Positions 1 to 6,707 of a DNA stretch of 19,400 nucleotides are shown here, in pieces. The notes beneath the pieces were generated by a model. That model did not search any database. It saw only the letters and a list, made by a program, of their open reading frames with translations, and was not told where the DNA came from. Origin of the DNA: Draconibacterium orientale (lineage in GTDB: Bacteria; Bacteroidota; Bacteroidia; Bacteroidales; UBA12170). Positions within the stretch are counted from its first letter, which is position 1. Every line of letters begins with the position of its first letter. Made by a program: the position numbers and the translations under genes. Location of the stretch: positions 1-19,400 of the forward strand of contig DYSK01000027.1 in the NCBI GenBank assembly GCA_020718315.1, read 5' to 3'.

Positions 1-269
1 CTATTTCAATAAACACTATGATCGTTAGAATTGAACACGAATTTATGTACATCTACCAGCCCGAAGTGCCGAAGAATAGAAATTTTGTTAACAGCCGGTT
101 TTTAATTGAAGCAAAGACCCATTTACTCTAATCGCATACTATTCAATCATTTGAGTTAAAACTAACTGCAAACGACTCCGTTTAATAGCAATTTTTCGCA
201 TTCGCCTTCGGTTCAGAGCAAGCAGATTTTCAACAATTGATAAATTAGACCGAATAATATAAAATTCAA
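1..269. other. Left-edge stretch without a recognisable gene
   Basis: I see no convincing gene here. The longest frames are short: about 42 codons on the plus strand ending near 131, and 48 codons on the minus strand at 139-285. Neither has a recognisable product, and the second runs under the promoter of the next gene. No tRNA-like cloverleaf, terminator hairpin or repeat array was seen. Confidence 0.5.
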
Positions 270-300
270 TTGCCGTAGAATGCAATTATTTTTATATTTG
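270..300 (+). promoter_or_regulatory. Bacteroidota-type promoter (-33 TTGC, -7 TATATTTG)
   Basis: TTGC at 270-273 and TATATTTG at 293-300 are separated by 19 bases, which matches the TTTG/TTGC-N19-TAnnTTTG pattern of the Bacteroidota primary sigma factor. Transcription would begin near 305-308, downstream of the TTG codon at 302. This argues that translation of the membrane protein starts at the ATG at 341. Confidence 0.75.
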
Positions 301-340
301 TTTGGTTCAGATAAAATTGGATAAAAAGATTGCCAAAATT

Positions 341-1213
341 ATGATGTCGAAACTTCTCTTTTTCAATTCCCACCTTTTCGATCAGTTTCATTCGTATTGG
401 GAGAGCAAGCGAAACCACCGATTGGTTGGTGGAATCTTGGTGGCAGTATTTCTTCTTTCCGTAGCAGTTAGTTTGCTGCATTATTTCGGTTTGTTACCCA
501 AAATTCTTTCCGATTGGATTTCTATCAATAAATATTTTGCAATTGAAGCCGCCTTTTCACTTTTATTGCTTGTTGAAGTGATCGGATTGATATTTGCTTT
601 GGCACGTTCGGTTTCCACCTCTTTGTTGAAGCAATTTGAGATATTTTCGTTGATTTTGCTTCGTTCTTCGTTTAAGCATTTCGGGAATTTAAATACCGAT
701 CTGCCTTGGCAAGAGATCTTAAACCCATTGGCTGCAATGCTTTCGGATGCTTTTGGCGCATTAATTATTTTTGTTTTCATTCTTTTGATTAGTCAGATTC
801 TAAAGCATGCTCCTATCACCTCCGACCCGGTAGATCAAACACGGTTTATCCTCTTTAAGAAAAATTGCGCCTTGCTGCTTTTCTTTATTTTTTTCGTGAG
901 CGGATTTTATGATCTATACTTATATTTTCAGCACGATGTGATTTTCGACTTTTTCACTAACTTCTATACCATATTGATATACAATGATATATTTCTGGTA
1001 TTACTCAGTTTGAGGTACAGCTATTCGTATTTAGTGGTTTTTCGCAATTCGGCCTTTGCGGTGGCTACTTTGATTATTCGGATGGCATTGACCTCTCCGC
1101 CGTTTTTCAATGCTTTTTTAGGAATTATTGCAAGTATTTTCGCCTTGGCAACGGTCTATTTCTACAACAAATACGTTATTTTTTCGCTTCTCGAAAAGAA
1201 AAAAAGCGTATAA
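341..1213 (+). CDS. Polytopic membrane protein of unknown function
   Basis: A 290-residue protein when read from the ATG at 341. The in-frame TTG at 302 lies before the expected transcription start. I do not recognise the family. Hydrophobic segments lie near residues 28-50, 65-87, 130-152, 166-187, 209-226, 232-250 and 256-277, giving six or seven likely membrane spans. The N-terminal 27 residues are basic and probably cytoplasmic, and the C-terminus ends in a lysine-rich tail. Two polar-containing stretches look like conserved cores: residues 97-114, which run from the end of the second hydrophobic region (KQFEIFSLILLRSSFKHF), and the segment around RNSAFAVATLIIRMAL near 235-250. Lysine and arginine inside otherwise hydrophobic stretches could suit a transporter or channel, but that is a guess. 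The gene is monocistronic and converges on aroC with 15 bases between stop codons and no terminator hairpin. Confidence 0.85.
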   Translation: MMSKLLFFNSHLFDQFHSYWESKRNHRLVGGILVAVFLLSVAVSLLHYFGLLPKILSDWISINKYFAIEAAFSLLLLVEVIGLIFALARSVSTSLLKQFEIFSLILLRSSFKHFGNLNTDLPWQEILNPLAAMLSDAFGALIIFVFILLISQILKHAPITSDPVDQTRFILFKKNCALLLFFIFFVSGFYDLYLYFQHDVIFDFFTNFYTILIYNDIFLVLLSLRYSYSYLVVFRNSAFAVATLIIRMALTSPPFFNAFLGIIASIFALATVYFYNKYVIFSLLEKKKSV

Positions 1214-1246
1214 ATCAATGCTTTTGAATCAATGCTTTTGAATCAA
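1213..1246. repeat. 14-bp tandem duplication across convergent gene ends
   Basis: The 14-mer AATCAATGCTTTTG occurs at 1213-1226 and again at 1227-1240, followed by a partial third copy AATCAA at 1241-1246. It begins at the last base of the membrane-protein stop codon and covers the last codons and TGA stop of aroC. Confidence 0.9.
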
Positions 1247-2203
1247 AAACAAGTCGGCAATTGCAATTGCAGCTACTGCTTCAATGATTACAGGAATACG
1301 AAGTGCTATGCAAGCGTCGTGGCGACCAACAATTTCGAAATCTTCCATTTTGTTTTTTAAGAGATTAAACGAGTGTTGCGTTTTTTGAATACTCGATGTA
1401 GGCTTTACGGCTACACGAAATACCAAATCGTTGCCATTGCTTATTCCGCCATTGATTCCTCCGGCATGATTGCTGCGGGTTTTTCCATTTCCATCGACAA
1501 AAGAATCGTTGTGTTCGCTGCCTTTCATCTTGGAAGCAGCAAAGCCATCACCAAATTCAATGCCTTTGGTGGCGGGAATGGAAAAGATTAAGTGGCTAAT
1601 CATCGATTCGATCGAATCAAAAAACGGTTCGCCAATACCCACTGGCAATCCGCTTACGCGGCATTCTATCAATCCACCAACCGAATCGCCTTCGGCCAAA
1701 GCTTTTTCAACCATTTCCTGAATATTTGAGCTTCCGCCAACTTCAATCACTTTGGCATCAAATTGAACATTTGAAAGAATTTTTTTTGCAATAAAACCCG
1801 CAGCAACCAATCCCAATGTGATTCGTCCCGAAAAATGACCTCCACCACGTGGATCGTTCAATCCTTGATACTTCACTTTAGCGGTAAAATCGGCATGACC
1901 GGGACGCGGAATTTCCGCTATTTCATCGTAATCATGCGATTGTGTATTGGTATTTTTAAACACAATTGCAATTGGACTTCCGGTGGTTTTTCCTTGATAA
2001 ACACCGCTTAATATTTCGGGCAAATCTGGCTCAATACGAGGTGTAGTGCCACGAGCACCGCTTCTTCGGCGATTAAAATCAATTTTAAAATCTTCTTCTT
2101 TTAAATGAATTCCAACTGGGCATCCGTCTATTACAATTCCAATTCCTTTGCCATGTGATTCTCCAAAAATGGATAACTTAAATTTTCGGCCAAACGTATT
2201 CAT
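1229..2203 (-). CDS. aroC: Chorismate synthase
   Basis: Converts 5-enolpyruvylshikimate-3-phosphate to chorismate, the last step of the shikimate pathway, using reduced FMN. The 324-residue protein is somewhat short for the family, which is usually about 350-360 residues, but both ends are intact. Visible signatures are GESHG at residues 14-18 with the catalytic-type H17, the basic RRRSG stretch near 45-49 followed by GTTPRIEPD, RPGHADF, DPRGGGHFSGR, and a C-terminal GRHDACIALRIP segment with H295. It is the last gene of the aroD-aroE-aroC run, 10 bases after aroE. Its final codons and stop lie inside a 14-bp tandem duplication, which would leave the reading frame unchanged because the first stop is used. 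Confidence 0.97.
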   Translation of the reverse strand: MNTFGRKFKLSIFGESHGKGIGIVIDGCPVGIHLKEEDFKIDFNRRRSGARGTTPRIEPDLPEILSGVYQGKTTGSPIAIVFKNTNTQSHDYDEIAEIPRPGHADFTAKVKYQGLNDPRGGGHFSGRITLGLVAAGFIAKKILSNVQFDAKVIEVGGSSNIQEMVEKALAEGDSVGGLIECRVSGLPVGIGEPFFDSIESMISHLIFSIPATKGIEFGDGFAASKMKGSEHNDSFVDGNGKTRSNHAGGINGGISNGNDLVFRVAVKPTSSIQKTQHSFNLLKNKMEDFEIVGRHDACIALRIPVIIEAVAAIAIADLFLIQKH

Positions 2204-2213
2204 AATTCAGTTT

Positions 2214-2987
2214 TTAGGATTTATTTAGCAAATTGAGCAGCTCTTTCTGCTTGTAATCAATATCTTTCAGGTCGATGCCGGTGAACAGTTCAAAGGCTGG
2301 CAATGCCTGCTGCAAAAGCCAATGTTCGCCTCCAATTAATTTCCCAACGTTTTTTTCGCTATAAACAGATTTTGGGTACGACGCATCCAAGACAATCAAA
2401 TTTTGATGCAAGTGGCTTGGCGCTATCAATTGAATGCCCATGGGCAAAGTATCAATTAAGATTTCGGTTTCTGAAAGAACTTTTGCGAGCTCGTTTTGTT
2501 CGCAAAATCCGACTCCAAATTCGTTGGCCAGTGCTTGTGCTTTTTCGCTGGTCCGATTGCAAATTTTTACAATAGCATTCTGACTCTTTAGGGCGAAAAT
2601 AGCTGCTCTTGCAGCACCGCCAGCGCCTAAAATCAAACATTTTTTATTATTCAGCTCGATATTATTTTGAAATAATGCATTTTGAACACCAAGATAATCG
2701 GTATTGAATCCATTCAGTAGTCCGTTTTTTAAGACTACCGTATTCACACTACCAATCTGGCTAGCCTCGACAGAAACAGTGTCCAAAAATGGCAAAATAC
2801 TTTGTTTGAAAGGCGAAGTAATATTGATGCCGGAATAGCCCAATTTGAAAAGAGCAGGAATCTCAGCGGCCGATGTTACAAGTAATTTTTCGTAGCTAAA
2901 TTCCATGTCTGCTGCATCGAACAAAAAACGAAAGGTGAGCGGACTTTTGCTGTGAGCAATCGGATTTCCAACAACAGCTAATTTCAT
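2214..2987 (-). CDS. aroE: Shikimate dehydrogenase (NADP+)
   Basis: Reduces 3-dehydroshikimate to shikimate with NADPH in the cytosol. The 257-residue protein shows the substrate-site SKS motif at residues 13-15, the catalytic lysine K61 in INITSPFK (usually NVTxPxK), N82 in GSVNT, and D97 in GFNTD. It also has a Rossmann glycine loop GAGGAARAA from residue 121 and the NADP-phosphate recognition motif NRTSEK at 144-149. Its ATG overlaps the TGA stop of aroD by four bases (ATGA at 2984-2987), a typical sign of translational coupling. aroC follows after 10 bases. The length is slightly below the usual 270-290 residues, with no missing core motif. Confidence 0.96.
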   Translation of the reverse strand: MKLAVVGNPIAHSKSPLTFRFLFDAADMEFSYEKLLVTSAAEIPALFKLGYSGINITSPFKQSILPFLDTVSVEASQIGSVNTVVLKNGLLNGFNTDYLGVQNALFQNNIELNNKKCLILGAGGAARAAIFALKSQNAIVKICNRTSEKAQALANEFGVGFCEQNELAKVLSETEILIDTLPMGIQLIAPSHLHQNLIVLDASYPKSVYSEKNVGKLIGGEHWLLQQALPAFELFTGIDLKDIDYKQKELLNLLNKS

Positions 2988-3646
2988 ATATTGATGGATT
3001 TAAGCTTGTTATACAAATCGATGGTTTGTTGAAAATTCAATTGTCCCGCTGCCGTTTGCTCCTTTTCAGAAAAAGTGGCATACGTAAGAGGAGCTCCTAA
3101 GAACAAAATTTTTGCCCGCGATTCGATTGCCAACTCGCCCATGGCAAAAGCTACCAACCGATCAAAATGAGTGTACAAATGATAGATTCGCTCTAAATCT
3201 GAAATTTGCCTCGCTGTGCTAACAATTTTAGCTATGTCGGCACCTAAATCGAAGGCTTTTTGGGTGCTGACTTTCAGGATTTTGAGAGATGGAGTTTCCG
3301 AAAAATTGTGCTGCGAAAGAATAAGTTTTGTTTTGGAGTTTCCAATTTCAGGCTGTAGGGCAAAGAGCAGATCCAAATCCACTTCAAAATCGATGTCGAT
3401 AAAATCGACTTCCTTTTTCAATGCAATCTGGTAGGCTTCAAACCGTTCTTTTTCGCTCAATGTGCCGGCCCGGCATGTAAAAATAATTTTTTCGGGCCAA
3501 ATCAATTTTTCCATCAAACGGACCGAAATGGATGACAAATCAAAACGAAGCTCGGCAAAAAGATGCGGCTGACGAAAAGCCAAATTTGCATTTTCCAATG
3601 AATCGAAAAAAGCACTTCTACATATTTTAGAATTGAAGTCTTCCAC
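2984..3646 (-). CDS. aroD: 3-dehydroquinate dehydratase, type I
   Basis: Dehydrates 3-dehydroquinate to 3-dehydroshikimate by a Schiff-base mechanism. Read from GTG at 3646, the product is 220 residues, near the size of the catalytic domain. It carries ELRFD (from residue 32), FTCR, the catalytic histidine H113 in SQHNF, the Schiff-base lysine K140 in DIAKIV, and MGELAIESR ending at R177, followed by TAAGQ with Q202. The open frame continues upstream to 3805, but that part overlaps the divergent flavin reductase gene and would add an unlikely hydrophobic leader. No ATG precedes the domain in the gap, so GTG is the best start, with moderate certainty. I found no exact TAnnTTTG element for this operon in 3647-3734. 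It is the first gene of aroD-aroE-aroC. Confidence 0.9.
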   Translation of the reverse strand: MEDFNSKICRSAFFDSLENANLAFRQPHLFAELRFDLSSISVRLMEKLIWPEKIIFTCRAGTLSEKERFEAYQIALKKEVDFIDIDFEVDLDLLFALQPEIGNSKTKLILSQHNFSETPSLKILKVSTQKAFDLGADIAKIVSTARQISDLERIYHLYTHFDRLVAFAMGELAIESRAKILFLGAPLTYATFSEKEQTAAGQLNFQQTIDLYNKLKSINI

Positions 3647-3734
3647 TTGCTTTTCTTTTAAAAGTGTAAAAATAGAAATTAATAACAAAAGCCAGAGATA
3701 ATACGTGTGGCATTTGGAAAAAATGTATGTTTGA

Positions 3735-4343
3735 ATGATGAACAGCAAGATAAAAAAAATACATTGGAAACCCGGAACGATGGTTTCGCCGGTTCCAGCA
3801 GCCATGGTAAGTTGTGGAAACAGTCAGGAAAAGTACAATATCATTACCATTGCGTGGACAGGAACCACCAATACAACGCCTCCAATGGCTTACGTTTCAA
3901 TTCGAAAGAGCCGACACTCTCATCAGTTGATATCGGAGAGCGGCGAATTTGTAATCAATCTTACAAACAAAGAACTAGCTTATGCTACGGATTGGTGTGG
4001 CGTAAAATCGGGGCGCGATTTTGATAAATTTAAAGAGATGAAACTAACTGCCGTAAAGGGCGAAAAGGTTTCAGCTCCAATTATTGCAGAAGCACCAATC
4101 AATATCGAATGCAAGGTGACTCAGATCATTTCGTTGGGTTCGCACGATATGTTTTTGGCCGAAGTGGTTCATGTTCAAGCGAGCGAAGAATTCTTTGATG
4201 CAGAAACGGAGAAATTTGATTTTCACAAAAGTCGTCCCATTGTGTATTCGCATGGCTCATATTATGAAGTTGGAAAACTGATTGGCAAGTTTGGCTATTC
4301 GGTGATGAAAAAGAAAACCGCCAAACGGCTTTCTAAGAAATAA
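3735..4343 (+). CDS. Flavin reductase family protein (FMN-binding split barrel)
   Basis: A 202-residue member of the flavin reductase-like (DIM6/NTAB) family. These proteins bind FMN in a split beta-barrel and usually act as flavin reductases or related oxidoreductases. The N-terminus HWKPGTMVSPVPAAMVSC, the segment ITIAWTGTTNTTPP, the YVSIRKSRHSH stretch, and the later EFVINLTN and YSHGSYYEVGK segments fit this family. The start is ATG at 3735 or the adjacent ATG at 3738; both keep the N-terminal KIHWKPG segment that the family needs. It is monocistronic, divergent from aroD with 88 bases between starts, and ends just before a bidirectional terminator. The C-terminus is lysine-rich. The physiological substrate cannot be read from the sequence. 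Confidence 0.88.
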   Translation: MMNSKIKKIHWKPGTMVSPVPAAMVSCGNSQEKYNIITIAWTGTTNTTPPMAYVSIRKSRHSHQLISESGEFVINLTNKELAYATDWCGVKSGRDFDKFKEMKLTAVKGEKVSAPIIAEAPINIECKVTQIISLGSHDMFLAEVVHVQASEEFFDAETEKFDFHKSRPIVYSHGSYYEVGKLIGKFGYSVMKKKTAKRLSKK

Positions 4344-4379
4344 AAAAACCCTCGATTGGATTTCAATCGAGGGTTTTTT
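4342..4379. terminator. Bidirectional rho-independent terminator
   Basis: CCCTCGATTG at 4349-4358 pairs perfectly with CAATCGAGGG at 4364-4373 around the loop GATTT. The stem has seven A residues on its left and six T residues on its right, so it can act for the flavin reductase gene on the plus strand and for yidC on the minus strand. Confidence 0.93.
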
Positions 4380-4382
4380 CTT

Positions 4383-6323
4383 TTATTTTTTCTTGGCTTC
4401 TTGCAGTTTAGCCATTTCTTCTAAACGTTTCTGAAAACCAGATTTTTTCTTAGGTGCTTTCAGCTTGTTGGCTTGTATTTGAGCATGAATCTTGTCTTCG
4501 TTGATGGTTTTACGAATCACCCACATTTGGCCAAAAGTAATCATGTTAGCCAGAAAATAATAATAACTCAATCCGGCTGCATAATTATTGAAAATCCCAA
4601 GGAACATGATGGGCATCAGATACATCATCGTTTTCATTCCCGGCAATTGCTGCGTACTGCTTCCCATCATATCGTTATTCACCTTGGTGTACATGATGGT
4701 AGAAATAGTCATCAACAAAGTAAATAAACTGACATGATCGCCATAGAAAGGGATTGAAAAGCCACCCGGAAATGTCCAAATGGAATCGTAGGTTGACAAA
4801 TCGTGTGCCCAAAGGAAAGATTTCTGACGCAACTCAATGGAAGCCGGGAAAAACCGAAACATCGCAAACAAGATGGGCATTTGCAAAAGCATCGGAATAC
4901 ATCCGGCCATCGGATTTACACCGGCTTTTTTGTACAAATCCATGGTAGCTTGTTGCTTTTTGATTGCGTCTTTGTCTTTGAATTTTTCGTTTATCTCGTC
5001 AATTTCAGGTTTCAAAATTCGCATTTTGGCGGTCGATTTATAGGTCTTGTAGGCGATTGGAAACAAAAATAATTTGAGCAGCAAGGTGAGCACTAAAATT
5101 ACGATTCCATAATTCCAACCCAAACCACCTAAAAAGTGAAACACATTGATAACGATGTATTTGTTGAGCCACGACAGAAGAAAGAATCCCCAACCAATTG
5201 GAATTTGACGTTCCAAATCCATATTGTAGGATTCCAAACGTTTAAATTCATTCGGACCTAAATACATTTGCATTTCAACCGTAAAATCTTTGACGTTCTC
5301 AACGGGCAAGCCAATATCCGTTGACATGCTTATTTCATATTTACTATCTTTTGATGGCAAATGAGCTTGTTCTATATTTGCGCTTATAAAATAATCTTTG
5401 GCAATTAAAGAGGTGCTGAAAAAGCGTTGTTTGTACGAAATCCAGGCCAATTTTCCTTTGAGCGATTCTTTTTCATCTTTGTTTTCGGCCATATTATCCA
5501 CATCGTCTTGGTAGTATTTGTAATAAATACCTGCGCCATTGTATTGATCTACAATTTGTTCTTGGGTTCTTAAGTTCTGAAACCAATTGAATTCGACGTA
5601 TTGATTGCGATTGTCTAAAACGTTTTCCATGCCCACAAATCGAATATCGAAATCAATCATATACGAATCGGCCATCACGGTATAGCTAAACTCGATGTAT
5701 TGGTTTTGATTAAAGCCCTCTTCCATATCGGGGAAAAGACGATATGCTATTTTGGCTTTTTCATTTCTATTGATCGTCAATTTCGTTTCTTTATCCAGTG
5801 GCTTGTCGTTTACAAACACCTGAAAATATTGATCTTGCGTATTGATCAAACGATTTGCAGCATTGAACACAAAACCAAACCGAGTGCTATCGCCCTGAAA
5901 AAGCACCAAAGGCAATGTATCGTAGGTTTTGAAATTTATCAATTCAGCTTTATAAATACGACCGCCTTTATTGCTAAAATCAATTCTTAAAACGTCGCTT
6001 TCGATCTGAAGATGATGTTCTTCCCCAACGGCCGAATTTGAAAAAGCGCCAAACTTATCTTTACGCAGATTTTGTTCTGCAGCCACTGCTTCTTCGGTAT
6101 ATACTTCGGTCGATTCTATTTCTTTTTCCTGAAATTGAACCAAATTGCTTTCAACAGCATTTCGCAAAGAATCGGTAATTTGATTTTGCTTCTGAGCCAA
6201 AGCAACCGAATCGCGACTGCGTTGCATTTGAGCTAAATCTTCGGACGAAGGTGTATTGAGCCAGCTAAAGAAAACGAAAATTAAAATAATGAGTACAATC
6301 CCCGTTATTGTATTTCTATCCAT
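4383..6323 (-). CDS. yidC: Membrane protein insertase YidC
   Basis: Inserts and folds inner-membrane proteins, alone or with SecYEG. The protein has 646 residues, the long Gram-negative form. It has an N-terminal membrane anchor at residues 7-23, a coil-prone linker rich in Gln and Glu to about 95, a large periplasmic beta domain to about 370, and the C-terminal Oxa1/YidC core with membrane spans from about 376 onward. The core includes STAKMRILKPEIDEI after the groove helix, the cytoplasmic hairpin, and MPILFAMFRFFPASIELRQ. The groove charge that is arginine in E. coli and Bacillus is lysine here (K417 in TLLLKLFLFP). The tail is lysine-rich. It is a single-gene unit with its own -7 element and a strong terminator. 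In many Bacteroidota pyrG precedes yidC, but that gene is not here. Confidence 0.97.
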   Translation of the reverse strand: MDRNTITGIVLIILIFVFFSWLNTPSSEDLAQMQRSRDSVALAQKQNQITDSLRNAVESNLVQFQEKEIESTEVYTEEAVAAEQNLRKDKFGAFSNSAVGEEHHLQIESDVLRIDFSNKGGRIYKAELINFKTYDTLPLVLFQGDSTRFGFVFNAANRLINTQDQYFQVFVNDKPLDKETKLTINRNEKAKIAYRLFPDMEEGFNQNQYIEFSYTVMADSYMIDFDIRFVGMENVLDNRNQYVEFNWFQNLRTQEQIVDQYNGAGIYYKYYQDDVDNMAENKDEKESLKGKLAWISYKQRFFSTSLIAKDYFISANIEQAHLPSKDSKYEISMSTDIGLPVENVKDFTVEMQMYLGPNEFKRLESYNMDLERQIPIGWGFFLLSWLNKYIVINVFHFLGGLGWNYGIVILVLTLLLKLFLFPIAYKTYKSTAKMRILKPEIDEINEKFKDKDAIKKQQATMDLYKKAGVNPMAGCIPMLLQMPILFAMFRFFPASIELRQKSFLWAHDLSTYDSIWTFPGGFSIPFYGDHVSLFTLLMTISTIMYTKVNNDMMGSSTQQLPGMKTMMYLMPIMFLGIFNNYAAGLSYYYFLANMITFGQMWVIRKTINEDKIHAQIQANKLKAPKKKSGFQKRLEEMAKLQEAKKK

Positions 6324-6347
6324 GAAATCTTATTTTTTTTGTGGCGA

Positions 6348-6355
6348 CAAAGGTA
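6348..6355 (-). promoter_or_regulatory. yidC promoter -7 element (TACCTTTG)
   Basis: On the minus strand TACCTTTG matches TAnnTTTG exactly and lies about 24 bases before the yidC ATG. The -33 region is weak, with only a TTTC about 18 bases upstream. Confidence 0.6.
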
Positions 6356-6410
6356 AGTCAAATAGTTCGAAATGAAAATGCTTCAAAAAAAAAACAAAAA
6401 GACAAAATGT

Positions 6411-6707
6411 TTAGATCAATTTTTTCTGTATCGATTCTATTTTTGACCGAATCCGCTTGTTTTTGTTTTTCTGGATGTCCATAGTGAGCACTAAATAAAC
6501 TCTTTCGTGCGCTTCCAAAACAATATATGCTTTTTGAATTACTTCGAGGGCTTGGCTCATTGTTTGGGTTTCAAACACTGTTCCCATCGCATTCAGCTCA
6601 AAAGCAACATTATTTTCCATAAGCATTTTGATGACCAAACTCACTTCCGAACTAACGCTAGTACCTATGTCTGTCGGGAAAATGGCAAAATTTACTAATA
6701 CCGACAT
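6411..6707 (-). CDS. Thiamine-binding-family (MTH1187/YqgV-like) protein
   Basis: A 98-residue protein of the MTH1187/YkoF-like family, small ferredoxin-like-fold proteins of which some bind thiamine or hydroxymethylpyrimidine-type ligands. Diagnostic features are the N-terminal MSVLVNFAIFPTD with SVS soon after, NNVAFELNAMGTVFE in the middle (family pattern PMGT.IEG), and a C-terminal RSKIESIQKKL resembling the family's KVxSVExKL ending. Its ATG at 6707 follows the TAA stop of the upstream kinase-like gene with no intervening base (TAAATG), so it is very likely translated by coupling to that gene. No thiamine biosynthesis or transport gene is present in the window, so ligand and role remain open. 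An A/T-rich run follows the gene, without a hairpin. Confidence 0.88.
   Translation of the reverse strand: MSVLVNFAIFPTDIGTSVSSEVSLVIKMLMENNVAFELNAMGTVFETQTMSQALEVIQKAYIVLEAHERVYLVLTMDIQKNKNKRIRSKIESIQKKLI

Noticed and set aside
139..285. Minus-strand frame of 48 codons with an arginine-rich segment (LALNRRRMRKIAIKRSR)
   Set aside because: It has only a TTG start, no recognisable family, and overlaps the promoter of the next gene; most likely chance or a decayed remnant I cannot identify.
3726..3733. TATGTTTG matching the -7 consensus just before the flavin reductase gene
   Set aside because: It touches the ATG at 3735, so the transcript would start inside the coding region. There is no -33 element and the N-terminal family motif requires the 3735/3738 start, so it is probably coincidental.
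6385..6400. A10CA5 tract downstream of the thiamine-binding-family gene
   Set aside because: On the minus strand it gives a T-run, but no hairpin precedes it, so it was not called a terminator; it may simply be AT-rich spacer.
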